64,000 nt of DNA, taken from contig CAWIVJ010000005.1 of NCBI GenBank assembly GCA_963839525.1, positions 124,001-188,000 on the forward strand, in the 5' to 3' direction. The DNA comes from CAWIVJ01 sp963839525. GTDB lineage: Bacteria; Cyanobacteriota; Vampirovibrionia; Gastranaerophilales; Gastranaerophilaceae. Positions 51,582 through 61,410 of the stretch are shown here, in pieces (positions within the stretch are counted from its first letter, which is position 1; the number at the start of each line of letters is the position of its first letter). The position numbers were made by a program, and so were the translations under genes. The notes beneath the pieces were generated by a model, which was not told where the DNA came from, searched no databases, and was given only the letters and a program-made list of their open reading frames with translations.

Positions 51582-53192
51582 ATGGAAAATAACGAAAAAA
51601 AAATTATTATCGCAGAACGCGATAATATTGCTGCGATTTTAGACGGGAAAAAAGTTCAGGAATTTTATGTTAACCGCGGCGAAGTTTTATTAGGCGATAT
51701 TTATCTGGCAACAGTTGAGAATATTTTGCCAAGTATTGAAGCCGCATTTGTTGATGTTGGCGTTGATAAAATGGGTTTTTTGCATGCACAGGATGTTATA
51801 GGAAAAGGTTCTTTAACCGATAAGCTTTCTCCTAAACAAAAAATAGTTGTTCAAGTTATAAAAGAACCTACAGGGCACAAAGGTCCCAGAGTTACAATGG
51901 AAATAAGCTTACCGGGAAGATTTTTGGTTCTTATTCCTAATGAAACAGGAATTAACGTTAGCAGAAAAATAGAAAGCATAAAAGAAAAAGCCCGTTTAAA
52001 ATCAATTGTAAACCTTTTAAAACCTGTTGGTGTTGGTGTTATTGTAAGAACAGAAGCAGCAGGTCAATCAGAAGCAGACATTCAAGAAGATTTAGAAATT
52101 TTATTAGAAAAATGGAACAGCATTGTTACCACGGCAGATAGTTTAACCCCGCCAAATTTGATATCCCGGGATCAGGATCTTTTATACAGAGTATTAAGAG
52201 AAGCTTGCACTGATGATGTTTCTGAAATAATTGTAGATAGTGCTTTTGCAATGAACAGAGTTCAACAATTGCTTCAAAACTGGCACATGAACAAAAATAT
52301 TGAAATAACTTTATATAAAGGCTCAGAACCGCTTTTAATTGCAACAGACATCCACAAAGAGATTAAAGCAGCGCTTCAAACTAAGGTCAATCTTCCGTCA
52401 GGCGGGTATTTATATATTCAAACAACGGAAGCTCTCAGCGTAATAGATGTAAACAGCGGTAAATTCACCAGTTCAGCAACTCAAGACGAAACTATTTTAA
52501 GAACAAATAAAGAAGCAATACAAGAAATTGCCAGACAATTACGCCTAAGAAATATCGGCGGGATGATTATAATTGATTTTATTGATATGACCTCCCGTGT
52601 TGATAAGCTTGCAATTTTAGAAGAATTTGAAATTGCTCTTGAGCCTGATAAAGCAAAACCTCAAATCGGTCAACTTTCTGATTTAGGTCTTGTAGAACTT
52701 ACAAGACACAGACAAGGTCAAAGCCTTTCAGAACTTTTTACAAAAAAATGCCCTCATTGTCAGGGAAGCGGCTATACAATGGAAGATTTTAAATTTGCTT
52801 CACCTACAGCTGAAGGAGAGTATCGGGCAAAAGCTTCTAAATTAAAGCTTCCTGTAAGCAATTTTAAAAGATATAATAAACAAAAAGACGAACAAATTGA
52901 AGCTGTAATTGAAACTCAACCACAACAAGAAAGCAAAAGCTACAAAAATAAAAAAAATAAATTTAGTCGAAGTAAAAATAAAGAAAAAATTTCTGCAGAG
53001 AATCAAGAACAACAAAGAGTTGCCCCTATAGAAACTCAAACTAAGGTTGAAACAATACCGGAAGCAAAAATACAAAAAGAAGGAAAACCTGCTGAAGGAA
53101 AACCTAAAACAAGAGGCATAAGTCTAAAAAGAAGCTCTTCAAAAAAAATTAACGCTGAGGTAGTAAATGAAGAAAAAACTGAAAATATTTAA
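51582..53192 (+). CDS. rne: Ribonuclease E/G family endoribonuclease
   Basis: About 536 residues from the ATG at 51582, chosen for the AGAAAGG site upstream; the frame also extends to 51516. Early S1-type region: GEVLLGDIYLATVENILPSI, then AAFVDVGVDKMGFLHAQDV. The catalytic DNase I-like region has SVIDVNSGKF and GGMIIIDFIDM. The zinc link is CPHCQGSGY. The C-terminal ~130 residues are Lys/Gln-rich and disordered, as in cyanobacterial-type RNase E. It cleaves AU-rich single-stranded RNA in mRNA decay and rRNA processing. Its end overlaps the next gene by 26 bases. Confidence 0.95.
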   Translation: MENNEKKIIIAERDNIAAILDGKKVQEFYVNRGEVLLGDIYLATVENILPSIEAAFVDVGVDKMGFLHAQDVIGKGSLTDKLSPKQKIVVQVIKEPTGHKGPRVTMEISLPGRFLVLIPNETGINVSRKIESIKEKARLKSIVNLLKPVGVGVIVRTEAAGQSEADIQEDLEILLEKWNSIVTTADSLTPPNLISRDQDLLYRVLREACTDDVSEIIVDSAFAMNRVQQLLQNWHMNKNIEITLYKGSEPLLIATDIHKEIKAALQTKVNLPSGGYLYIQTTEALSVIDVNSGKFTSSATQDETILRTNKEAIQEIARQLRLRNIGGMIIIDFIDMTSRVDKLAILEEFEIALEPDKAKPQIGQLSDLGLVELTRHRQGQSLSELFTKKCPHCQGSGYTMEDFKFASPTAEGEYRAKASKLKLPVSNFKRYNKQKDEQIEAVIETQPQQESKSYKNKKNKFSRSKNKEKISAENQEQQRVAPIETQTKVETIPEAKIQKEGKPAEGKPKTRGISLKRSSSKKINAEVVNEEKTENI

Positions 53193-53583
53193 TTTAATAC
53201 TTATTTTAGTAATATTTTTTTACACGGGTTGTTTCTCTTTTAAAAGTTTTGCAAAAAATACACAAGTGCCTGCTGTTAAAGAAACAACTCTTAAAAAATC
53301 TCTTCAAACAAAGGCTGTTCCTAAATCAATCCCTGAAAAAAATGCTTATGCCCTTACTCACATGGACAAAACTGGAAATAAGTATAACTTTTTAAAATTT
53401 TTTGCTGCAATGTTCGGAGTTTTGATTTCTTCTTTAGCAATTTTCATAGGATTAAAGCTTTATAAAAAGTATGTCTTGAAAAATAATAAAGAATTGGATA
53501 ATATTGATTATGATAAAACTCTTGAAAGTCCTAAAGACTTCAAAGATGCAATTAATTTATTTTTAGATAAGACTGATAAATGA
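53167..53583 (+). CDS. Small membrane protein, two hydrophobic segments
   Basis: 138 residues. An N-terminal signal anchor (FNLILILVIFFYTGC, possible lipobox Cys), a Lys/Pro/Ala-rich linker, a transmembrane helix (FLKFFAAMFGVLISSLAIFIG) and a short charged cytoplasmic tail ending LFLDKTDK. It starts inside the 3' end of rne, so the two are coupled; the next gene (DUF4127) follows 21 bases on. It might tether degradosome or envelope components, but that is speculation. Confidence 0.65.
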   Translation: MKKKLKIFNLILILVIFFYTGCFSFKSFAKNTQVPAVKETTLKKSLQTKAVPKSIPEKNAYALTHMDKTGNKYNFLKFFAAMFGVLISSLAIFIGLKLYKKYVLKNNKELDNIDYDKTLESPKDFKDAINLFLDKTDK

Positions 53584-53604
53584 TATTAAAAGCAGAGACA
53601 TAAT

Positions 53605-54987
53605 ATGAAAATTGCCCTAATCCCAATAGATAATCGTCCTGTTTGCTATACTTTACCAAAAGAAATAGCAAATATAGATAACGAATTAGAATTATTAATG
53701 CCCGGTAAAAATTTACTGGGAAGACTTAAATCAATTGCCAATATTGATGCAATTTTAGAATGGATTGAAACAATTCCAGAGGTTGATGCTTTTATTATTT
53801 CTCTTGATACAATAGCTTACGGAGGGTTAATTCCTTCAAGAAGAAGTAAAAATTCAGTTGATGAAATTTCTTTGAGGTTAGAAAAATTAAAGAACAAACT
53901 AAAAGGAAAAATTTATGCTTTTTCAAGTATAATGCGTATTTCAAACAATAATTTTAATGAAGAAGAAAAAGAATACTGGAATGAATATGGGAAAAAAATT
54001 TATGAATACTCTTATAGTTTTCATAAAGAAGGAATTGACTTGACAGATATTCCTTCAAACATTGTAAACGATTATCTGGCAACAAGATATAGAAATTTCA
54101 CTATTAACAAAATGTACCTCCAATGGCTTGGGGAAGGAGTTTTTGATACTTTAGTTTTTTCAAAAGATGATTGTGCACAATTCGGATTTAATGTTTTAGA
54201 AGCTCAAATTCTAGAAAAAATAATTTTAGAAAAAAATCTTTCTGCCCTTATCAAAACCGGTGCCGATGAAATTCCTTTGACACTTCTGGCACGTGCAATA
54301 AGTGATTTTTATAAAAAGGCGCCAAAAATTTCTCCAAAATTTTTGGCGCCCGAGACTACTTATTCGCATAAGAACTTAATCTCAAATTATGAAGATATTT
54401 CTATAGAAAAAAGTGTTAAAGCTCAAATTGAGCTTGCCGGAGGAAAAATTGCCGATGAAAACGAAGCTGAAATGATTTTATTTGTTAATAATTTTGAAGA
54501 AAATCAGGGCGAAATTGTAATGGGTATAAATACAAAACCTTTCAGCGAAAAATTAAATTTGCCTCAAAAGCCGTTTTTACTTGCAGATGTAAGATTTGCA
54601 AACGGAGCAGATAATAATTTTGTAAAAGAAATATTTAAGAAAAAGTTTGATTTCAAAAATTTCTACGGATATAGTGGTTGGAATACAAGTGCAAATTCTC
54701 TTGGCAGCTTGATATGCGCAGGTATTGTAAGATTTTTTGCTCAAGATTATAATGAAGAAGCTTTCAAAAAGGTTCAAATAGTAAGATTTTTAGATGATTG
54801 GGCTTATCAGGCAAATGTAAGACAGATTCTTAAAAAGGAAAAAGAAAACCGCCCTGATGTCAGAAAATTGAAAAAATTAATTTCTCCTTATGAAAAGAAA
54901 TTAAGTAAAGTTTTAGGTATAAACTATAAAATTAACTATAGGTTTCCCTGGAAAAGATTTTTTGAAGTGGAAGTAATAATAAAGTAA
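53605..54987 (+). CDS. DUF4127 family protein
   Basis: 460 residues. The N-terminal block MKIALIPIDNRPVCYTLPKE with LLMPGKNLLGRLKSIAN, the VDAFIISLDTIAYGGLIPSR block, FSSIMRISNNNFNEEE and the C-terminal GYSGWNTSANSLGSLICAG (Asn-rich loop) are features of DUF4127 proteins, which are cytoplasmic enzymes of unknown reaction, sometimes linked to sugar or glycan metabolism. A perfect 14-bp inverted repeat lies within the coding sequence at 54318-54350. It is in a run with the small membrane protein and mntP. Confidence 0.85.
   Translation: MKIALIPIDNRPVCYTLPKEIANIDNELELLMPGKNLLGRLKSIANIDAILEWIETIPEVDAFIISLDTIAYGGLIPSRRSKNSVDEISLRLEKLKNKLKGKIYAFSSIMRISNNNFNEEEKEYWNEYGKKIYEYSYSFHKEGIDLTDIPSNIVNDYLATRYRNFTINKMYLQWLGEGVFDTLVFSKDDCAQFGFNVLEAQILEKIILEKNLSALIKTGADEIPLTLLARAISDFYKKAPKISPKFLAPETTYSHKNLISNYEDISIEKSVKAQIELAGGKIADENEAEMILFVNNFEENQGEIVMGINTKPFSEKLNLPQKPFLLADVRFANGADNNFVKEIFKKKFDFKNFYGYSGWNTSANSLGSLICAGIVRFFAQDYNEEAFKKVQIVRFLDDWAYQANVRQILKKEKENRPDVRKLKKLISPYEKKLSKVLGINYKINYRFPWKRFFEVEVIIK
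54318..54350. repeat. Perfect 14-bp inverted repeat inside the DUF4127 gene
   Basis: GGCGCCAAAAATTT-ctcca-AAATTTTTGGCGCC. It encodes part of a KKAPKISPKFLAPE stretch in a Lys/Pro-rich loop. Similar in spirit to the hairpin inside dnaJ. Confidence 0.8.
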
Positions 54988-55004
54988 AGAATAAAGATTA
55001 ATAA

Positions 55005-55610
55005 ATGAATTCATTAGATATACTAATACTGGCAATAGCTCTTTCAATCGACGCTTGTGTCGTATCATTCTCCAACGGATTGATTTTTACTCATAACAAA
55101 CGTATAAATTCACTTATGTTGGCAAGTGCCGTTGGATTTTTTCAATTTTTAATGCCTATAATCGGTTTTTTTCTTGCACAAAGTGTGAATAAATATGTTG
55201 AACCTTATGATCACTGGATTGTTTTCGGAATTTTTGTTTTACTTGGACTAAAATTTATAAAAGATGCTTTCAAAAAAGAAAAAGAAGAAAAAATTAATTG
55301 TTATCTTTGTTTCAGCTATATTCTGCTTGTTGCAATTGCAACAAGCATTGATGCGCTTGGCGCAGGGGTTTCAATTGCATTTAGCGGAGTAGCAAATGAT
55401 TTTGCTTTTAGTTTTCTCTCACCTATTTTTGGAGAAGGAACAAAAATCTTATTTCCTGCAATCTTAATCGGAGTCGTTACTTTTTTAAACTCGCTTTTAG
55501 GCTTCTGGAGCGGGTATTTAGTTAAGAAACTTCCTACAAGAAATCTGGAAATCACTGCAGGATTAATTCTTATTATTCTTGCTTTTAAAATATTATTAGA
55601 AAGTTTATAA
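55005..55610 (+). CDS. mntP: Manganese efflux pump MntP
   Basis: 201 residues with six membrane helices and the two internally repeated acidic motifs: LSIDACVVSFSNGL in helix 1 and ATSIDALGAGVSIAF in helix 4, plus GLKFIKDAF between. MntP (DUF204) exports Mn(II) and protects against manganese excess. No yybP-ykoY-type leader is apparent; it instead follows the DUF4127 gene by 17 bases, so regulation is probably through that operon. A YtaF-like protein is the closest alternative. Confidence 0.9.
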   Translation: MNSLDILILAIALSIDACVVSFSNGLIFTHNKRINSLMLASAVGFFQFLMPIIGFFLAQSVNKYVEPYDHWIVFGIFVLLGLKFIKDAFKKEKEEKINCYLCFSYILLVAIATSIDALGAGVSIAFSGVANDFAFSFLSPIFGEGTKILFPAILIGVVTFLNSLLGFWSGYLVKKLPTRNLEITAGLILIILAFKILLESL

Positions 55611-55746
55611 TCTTATATTAAAAACTAATCTTTTAATCCTCTAACCTTTTAACCCTCTTTTCGGACTATTGATATTTTGAAAAATTTCCTTAAGATGAAT
55701 ATATAGGATGCGGGTTCCTGCACTAAAATAAATTTGCGAGGTAAAT

Positions 55747-56766
55747 TTGGTTTTGTCTTCTGAAAAAAATTTATACGAAATTCTTGAAATTTCTTCAAAT
55801 ACAACTGCTGCAGGTATAAAATCGGCTTATAGAAAACTTGTGAGAAAATATCATCCTGATTTGAATGGAGGAGATGAATTCTGTATAAAAAAATTTAAAG
55901 AAATTTCAGAAGCCTATGAAATTTTATCTGATATTCAAAAAAAGAAAAATTATGATATTTTAAGAGGCTTTTATAGGGAAAGTTCTCAAGCTAAGTTCAA
56001 TGAAGCTAACAAAGCTTATAAAGAAACTTCAATGGAAAAAGAAAGAACAAAAGAGGAAAATTTTTCAAATATTTTCAATGATATATTAGAAGGGTTTAAA
56101 AAAACAACAACATCCTCTCAAAGAAAATTTAAAACCAAACAAGTACGTCCCGAACGAGGCAGCGATGTCTATACTGATGTTACAATTACTCTTTCAGAAA
56201 CAATTCATGGTACAACAAAAACAATTAATATTTTGCATACACAAGCCTGCCCAAATTGCGAAGGAAGATCGTTTTTAAATGGAGCAAAATGTCCTTTGTG
56301 TAAAGGCTCAGGAGAACAATCCATTCATAAAAAATTAAACGTAAAAATTCCTGCAAACGTTAAAGACGGATCAAAAATAAGAATTGTAAATGAAGGAAAT
56401 AAGGGTTATAATGGCGGTAAAAATGGTGATTTATATTTAAATATAAAAATTGAAGGCGATTCTAAATTTAAATACGAAGGACTTAATATACTTTGTACAA
56501 TTCCAATTACTCCGTTTGAAGCTGTTTTAGGTGCTTCAATAGAAATTTCCGCTCCCATAGGCAATGTTACAATAAAAATAAATCCCAACACCCATTCAGA
56601 ACAAAAATTCAAGCTTGCAGGACAAGGCTTGGAGCAAAATGGGAAAAAAGGTGATATGATTGTTACAGTTAATATTGATATCCCCAAAAATCCTTCCGAA
56701 AAAGAAATTGAGATTTATAAAAAACTAAGAGACATTACAGAAAAAGACATAAGAGAAGATAAATGA
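55747..56766 (+). CDS. DnaJ-like co-chaperone with two-repeat zinc module
   Basis: 339 residues from a TTG start. J-domain: KNLYEILEISSNTTAAGIKS with HPD in KYHPDLNGGDE. A linker without a Gly/Phe region (Lys/Thr/Ser-rich) follows. The zinc part is only CPNCEGRS and CPLCKGSG. The C-terminal domains resemble DnaJ (KLNVKIPANVKDGSKIRIVN). It overlaps queE by four bases (ATGA), an unusual operon partner. Likely a DnaK co-chaperone with specialised clients; the specificity is unknown. Confidence 0.88.
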   Translation: MVLSSEKNLYEILEISSNTTAAGIKSAYRKLVRKYHPDLNGGDEFCIKKFKEISEAYEILSDIQKKKNYDILRGFYRESSQAKFNEANKAYKETSMEKERTKEENFSNIFNDILEGFKKTTTSSQRKFKTKQVRPERGSDVYTDVTITLSETIHGTTKTINILHTQACPNCEGRSFLNGAKCPLCKGSGEQSIHKKLNVKIPANVKDGSKIRIVNEGNKGYNGGKNGDLYLNIKIEGDSKFKYEGLNILCTIPITPFEAVLGASIEISAPIGNVTIKINPNTHSEQKFKLAGQGLEQNGKKGDMIVTVNIDIPKNPSEKEIEIYKKLRDITEKDIREDK

Positions 56767-57458
56767 AAAAAAAAGCTAAAATCGGAGAAATTTTCGTATC
56801 TATTCAGGGTGAAGGTCCTTATGTAGGAGTGAAACAGTTATTTATAAGATTCTGCGGCTGTAACTTAAATTGTGATTATTGCGATACAAACGAAGTTTCT
56901 GATAAAGACAGTTTTGAATTCACATCTGAAGAATTAAAAAATTATATTAAGGATTTTAATCTGAAAACTCTTCATTCAATATCATTAACTGGTGGAGAAC
57001 CTCTTATATGGGCTGATTTTTTAGCTGAATTTTTACCACTTTTAAAAGAAATATTCAAAGGAAAAATTTATCTTGAAACAAACTCTACGTTAAAAAAAAG
57101 TCTTGGAAAAGTTATAGCTTACATTGACATAATTTCCGCTGATATTAAGCTTCCAAGCGCATCAGGACTTGAAAATTCCTTTGCTGTACATGACGAATTC
57201 TTTAGACTTGCAAAAATGTACGGTAAAGAAATTTTTGCTAAAATTGTTTTTGATGAAAATATTCTGGACGATGAAATTAATAATTGTCTGAAATTAGCAG
57301 AAAAATATAATTTAGAGTTAATACTACAACCTAAATCAATAGCAGGTGATGTTTCTATAGATAAAGAAAAAATAGTTGAAATTTTCGATAAATTTTTAGA
57401 AAATTATGCAAAAATAAGAGTAATCCCACAAACACATAAATTTATGGGATTACTTTAG
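56763..57458 (+). CDS. queE: 7-carboxy-7-deazaguanine synthase QueE
   Basis: 231 residues. EIFVSIQGEGPYVGVKQLF is followed by the radical-SAM cluster motif CNLNCDYCDT (C-x3-C-x2-C), SLTGGEPLIW, then LETNSTL and the C-terminal VIPQTHKFMGL. QueE turns 6-carboxy-tetrahydropterin into CDG in the queuosine/preQ0 pathway, feeding the Tgt at 14140. Length is typical. Coupled to the upstream J-protein by an ATGA overlap. Confidence 0.95.
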   Translation: MKKKAKIGEIFVSIQGEGPYVGVKQLFIRFCGCNLNCDYCDTNEVSDKDSFEFTSEELKNYIKDFNLKTLHSISLTGGEPLIWADFLAEFLPLLKEIFKGKIYLETNSTLKKSLGKVIAYIDIISADIKLPSASGLENSFAVHDEFFRLAKMYGKEIFAKIVFDENILDDEINNCLKLAEKYNLELILQPKSIAGDVSIDKEKIVEIFDKFLENYAKIRVIPQTHKFMGLL

Positions 57459-57486
57459 TAGAAATTAGTATTTAACAAACGTAAAA

Positions 57487-57687
57487 TTATTTATTTCCGT
57501 AGCGTTTATTGAATCTTTCAACTCTACCTTCAGAGTCAAGAATTTTTTGTTGCCCTGTATAAAAAGGATGACAATTGTTGCAAATTTCAACAGTAATACC
57601 TTCTTCTATTGAACCTGTTTCAATCTCATTTCCGCAAACACATTTTACGGTTGTTTTTTTATATTCAGGGTGGATTTCTTTTTTCAT
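57487..57687 (-). CDS. rpmE: Ribosomal protein L31
   Basis: 66 residues, zinc-binding (C+) form: KKEIHPEYKKTTVKCVCGNE, then GITVEICNNCHPFYTGQQ, with Cys pairs C-x-C and C-x2-C. It binds zinc and sits in the inter-subunit bridge. It is convergent with queE and unlinked here from prfA, which follows at 60183 on the other strand. Confidence 0.97.
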   Translation of the reverse strand: MKKEIHPEYKKTTVKCVCGNEIETGSIEEGITVEICNNCHPFYTGQQKILDSEGRVERFNKRYGNK

Positions 57688-57828
57688 TTTTTGCCTTCTT
57701 TCTATTTATTATTCGACTTAGACTTAGTAATATTATATCTGTATAAAAATTTTCATGCAAGAGGGTAAATAGATTTTGACGGTTTTACTTAACATTAGAA
57801 AAGATTTTAAAGTATAAATATTGTATAT

Positions 57829-58887
57829 TTATTTAGCTGAATAAAATTCATAAATGCTTGTAATACCTTCTTTTAGTGAAATTTTTGGAGACCAGCCCAG
57901 AGATTTTATCTTTGTCGCATCCATCAATTTTCTCGGCGTTCCGTTAGGCTTTGTCTTATCCCATATTAATTCACCCTCAAAACCGACTATTCCTTTAACC
58001 ATTTCAACCAAATCTTTTAATTGAATATCTATTCCGTTAGTTATATTAATAAGTTCGCCAATATCTCTGTATTCCTTATTCTGCATTAAGTAAAAACAAG
58101 CATCTGCAAGATCCTCTGAATTCATAAGCTCGCGATAAGGTGAACCGTCACCCCAAACAACAACCTTATCAGGGTATGCTCCGATTTGAGACAATGTATT
58201 TACAATAGAAGCTTTATCTTCTAAGTTTACACTTTCATCTAAACCCCACCCCAATTTATATTTTTTCAAATCAGTCTTAATTGCTTCAAAGTCACCTTTT
58301 TTAAGCAATTTTGCAAGATGAAAACGTCTTAATAACATCGGTACCAAATGAGCTGTCTCCATATTATAATTATCTCCTATGCCGTATTGATTAGTAGGCA
58401 TAATAGAAATAAAATTTGTTCCGTACTGTTCATTATAATACTTACACATTTTTATTGCAGAAATTTTTGCAATTGCATAAGCTTCGTTTGTTAATTCAAG
58501 CTCAGAAGTCAAAAGATAATCTTCTTTCATCGGCTGTGGAGCAAGTCTCGGGTAAATACAAGATGAACCCAAATTTAAGAGTTTTTTAACTCTGTTTTTA
58601 TAACTTGCATGAATTAAGTTTGCCGAAATCATAATATTTTGATAAATAAAATCAGCAGGATAAGTTGAATTAGCAATAATTCCGCCAACTTTTGCAGCAG
58701 CTAAAAAAACGAAATCGGGCTTTTCTTTTTCAAAGAAATTATCAACTGCAGCTTGATTGCATAAATCAAGCTCTGAAGAATTTCTTGTAATAATATTTTC
58801 AAAGCCTTCTGTCCGAAGTCTTCTTAAAATTGCAGAACCAACCAGTCCTTTGTGTCCCGCTACATAAATTTTTTCTTGTTTCTGCAT
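57829..58887 (-). CDS. fcl: GDP-L-fucose synthase
   Basis: 352 residues. NAD(P) motif VAGHKGLVGSAILRRL, SDR-type Ser and Tyr-x3-Lys in LGSSCIYPRLAPQPM and EAYAIAKISAIKM. A ~40-residue insertion (KKGDFEAIKTDLKKYKLGWG) is present, as in epsilon-proteobacterial and Bacteroidetes forms. It converts GDP-4-keto-6-deoxymannose to GDP-L-fucose. It lies seven bases after gmd, forming a two-gene GDP-fucose operon. Confidence 0.96.
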   Translation of the reverse strand: MQKQEKIYVAGHKGLVGSAILRRLRTEGFENIITRNSSELDLCNQAAVDNFFEKEKPDFVFLAAAKVGGIIANSTYPADFIYQNIMISANLIHASYKNRVKKLLNLGSSCIYPRLAPQPMKEDYLLTSELELTNEAYAIAKISAIKMCKYYNEQYGTNFISIMPTNQYGIGDNYNMETAHLVPMLLRRFHLAKLLKKGDFEAIKTDLKKYKLGWGLDESVNLEDKASIVNTLSQIGAYPDKVVVWGDGSPYRELMNSEDLADACFYLMQNKEYRDIGELINITNGIDIQLKDLVEMVKGIVGFEGELIWDKTKPNGTPRKLMDATKIKSLGWSPKISLKEGITSIYEFYSAK

Positions 58888-58894
58888 TTTTCAC

Positions 58895-59983
58895 CTATTC
58901 CTGCGGAACCAGAACTTCATATCCGCCACTTTTTAAGAATACTTCCTTTTTTGCTTCCTTTAAATCTTCCTTAACCATTTCTTTTACAAGCGCGGATAGA
59001 TCATATTTAGGTTCCCATCCTAATTTTTTACGAGCTTTTGCTGCATTTCCGAGTAATAAGTCAACCTCTGTCGGCCTAAAATAACGAGGGTCAACTTCTA
59101 TAATTGTTTTACCGGTTGCTTTATTTATACCTTTTTCGTTTATGCCTTTACCTTTCCATTCGATTTCAATTCCTAGTTCTTTAAACGTTATATTACAAAA
59201 ATCACGAATAGTAGTCGTAACTCCGGTCGCAAGAACAAAATCTTCCGGTTTATCTTGCTGTAAAACCAGCCACATACCTTCAATATAATCTTTAGCATGT
59301 CCCCAGTCACGTTTCGAGTCCAAATTTCCTAAGTAAAGTTTTTCTTCAACCCCTAGCTTAATTCTTACAGCTGCACGTGTTATTTTTCTTGTTACAAAAG
59401 TTTCTCCTCGTCGCGGACTTTCGTGGTTAAACAAAATTCCGTTACATGCAAAAATATTATATGCTTCACGGTAATTTACCGTAATCCAGTATCCATAAAG
59501 CTTAGCACAAGCGTAAGGTGAACGAGGATAAAACGGTGTTGTTTCTTTTTGAGGTGTTTCCTGAACAAGACCGTAAAGCTCGGAAGTTGAAGCCTGATAT
59601 AATTTTGTTTTCTTTTCCAGTTTCAAAATTCTTATAGCTTCTAAAAGCCTTAAAGTACCTAAACCATCTGCATTAGCAGTATATTCCGGACAATCAAAAG
59701 AAACTTTAACATGTGATTGCGCAGCAAGGTTATAAATTTCATCCGGCTGAATTTCTTGAATCAGTCTTATTAAATTTGTGCTATCTGTTAAGTCTCCATA
59801 GTGCAATTTGAATTTTAAGTTTTTATTATGTATATCTTGATATAAATAATCTATACGGCTTGTATTAAAAGAGGAAGCACGCCTTTTCATCCCATGAACC
59901 TCATAACCTTTTTCCAACAAAAATTCTGCCAAATATGATCCGTCTTGTCCTGTAACTCCGGTTATTAATGCAACTTTTGCCAT
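58895..59983 (-). CDS. gmd: GDP-mannose 4,6-dehydratase
   Basis: 362 residues. Motifs: ITGVTGQDGSYLAEFLLEKG, YNLAAQSHVKVSF, ASTSELYGLVQETPQ and SPYACAKLYGYWITVNYREA (Tyr-x3-Lys), plus FNHESPRRGETFVTRKI. It makes GDP-4-keto-6-deoxy-D-mannose from GDP-mannose. With fcl directly downstream the product is GDP-L-fucose, used for surface polysaccharide. No glycosyltransferase for it is adjacent. Confidence 0.97.
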   Translation of the reverse strand: MAKVALITGVTGQDGSYLAEFLLEKGYEVHGMKRRASSFNTSRIDYLYQDIHNKNLKFKLHYGDLTDSTNLIRLIQEIQPDEIYNLAAQSHVKVSFDCPEYTANADGLGTLRLLEAIRILKLEKKTKLYQASTSELYGLVQETPQKETTPFYPRSPYACAKLYGYWITVNYREAYNIFACNGILFNHESPRRGETFVTRKITRAAVRIKLGVEEKLYLGNLDSKRDWGHAKDYIEGMWLVLQQDKPEDFVLATGVTTTIRDFCNITFKELGIEIEWKGKGINEKGINKATGKTIIEVDPRYFRPTEVDLLLGNAAKARKKLGWEPKYDLSALVKEMVKEDLKEAKKEVFLKSGGYEVLVPQE

Positions 59984-60182
59984 ATATTTTTACTCCTTGC
60001 TTAAACTGATAATAATTAATAAAATAAATATATCCCTTTAATGTTTACCGATTACTCCTTACTCTTAAAATTTTACTACAAACAAGAAATTTTTTTATTT
60101 TATTTTTTTGCTATAATTTTGAATGAGTGAGAAATGAAAAACAGGTTGGGCTTCACGGTCAAACAGTATAAGGATAGCAATA

Positions 60183-61262
60183 ATGAAAGACATGTTAGAT
60201 AAAATATTACAAATAGAGAAAAAGTATAAGGAACTAGGCGGAACTTTATCAAAACCTGAAGTAATACAAGATTATAATAAATTTAAAGATCTTTCTAAAC
60301 AAAGAAAATCTATGGAAGAAACTGTTGAACTTTACCATGAATGGAAAAAGGCAACAGATGCCATTGAAGAAGCAAAAGAACTTATCAAAAATGAAAAAGA
60401 TGAGGATATGAAAACATTTCTAAAATCAGAAATGGAAGAGAATGAAAAAAAGCTTCCTGATTTTGAAGAAAAAATGAAAGTTTTGCTTTTACCCCGCGAC
60501 CCTATGGATGATAAAGATATTATGCTTGAAATCAGAGGTTCAGCCGGTGGAGACGAAGCAAATATTTTTGCAGGCGATTTAATGAGAATGTATCTTAAAT
60601 TTGCAGACAAAAAGGGCTGGCAAACTCAAATTTTAAGTAAAACTGACTGCGAAGCCGGTGGTGTTTCGGAAGTTATTATTTCAATCAAAGGCGATTGTAT
60701 TTACTCAAAGCTGAAGTACGAATCAGGAGTACATAGGGTTCAAAGAGTTCCTGCAACAGAGTCTCAAGGGCGTGTTCATACATCAACTGCAACAGTTGCT
60801 GTTATGCCTGAAGTCGATGATGTTGAAATTGAAATTAACCCTAATGATATTGAGATGTCAACAGCAAGATCAGGCGGTGCCGGAGGGCAAAACGTTAATA
60901 AAGTTGAAACAGCAGCCAGACTTTTCCACAAGCCTACAGGAATAATGATTTTTTGCACGGAAGAGCGTTCTCAGCTTCAAAATAAAGAAAGAGCTTTGCA
61001 AATTTTAAAAGCTAAACTATATGACATGGAAATGCAAAAGCAAATGCAAGAAATTACGGATCTCCGTCGTTCTCAGGTAGGAACGGGAGACAGAAGTGAA
61101 CGAATAAGAACTTATAATTTTCCTCAAGGACGTTTAACCGACCATAGAATAGGTCAAAATTTAAATGTTTGGAGCGTAATTGAAGGCGATTTAGATGAAT
61201 TATTAAATCTTCTAATCGAATATGACCAGAAGTTAAAATTAGAAAAACTTGCACAAGGATAA
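60183..61262 (+). CDS. prfA: Peptide chain release factor 1
   Basis: 359 residues. The tripeptide anticodon-type motif is PATESQGR (PxT, RF1 type), and the catalytic loop is ARSGGAGGQNVNKVETA (GGQ). N-terminal coiled helices and the long helical domain fit the family. It releases peptides at UAA and UAG. The expected prmC methyltransferase gene is not next to it. Confidence 0.98.
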   Translation: MKDMLDKILQIEKKYKELGGTLSKPEVIQDYNKFKDLSKQRKSMEETVELYHEWKKATDAIEEAKELIKNEKDEDMKTFLKSEMEENEKKLPDFEEKMKVLLLPRDPMDDKDIMLEIRGSAGGDEANIFAGDLMRMYLKFADKKGWQTQILSKTDCEAGGVSEVIISIKGDCIYSKLKYESGVHRVQRVPATESQGRVHTSTATVAVMPEVDDVEIEINPNDIEMSTARSGGAGGQNVNKVETAARLFHKPTGIMIFCTEERSQLQNKERALQILKAKLYDMEMQKQMQEITDLRRSQVGTGDRSERIRTYNFPQGRLTDHRIGQNLNVWSVIEGDLDELLNLLIEYDQKLKLEKLAQG

Positions 61263-61410
61263 AAGATAAATTGTAAAAAGATTTTGTTTTCATTTCTATT
61301 CACTGTTTTATTTTTTACAATTTATCCTTTCTTAACTTTTCTTATCATTTTAGTAAATTTTTTTATAGCAAATGTTTTTATATAAATATAGGTAGAAAAG
61401 TGGTATATTT

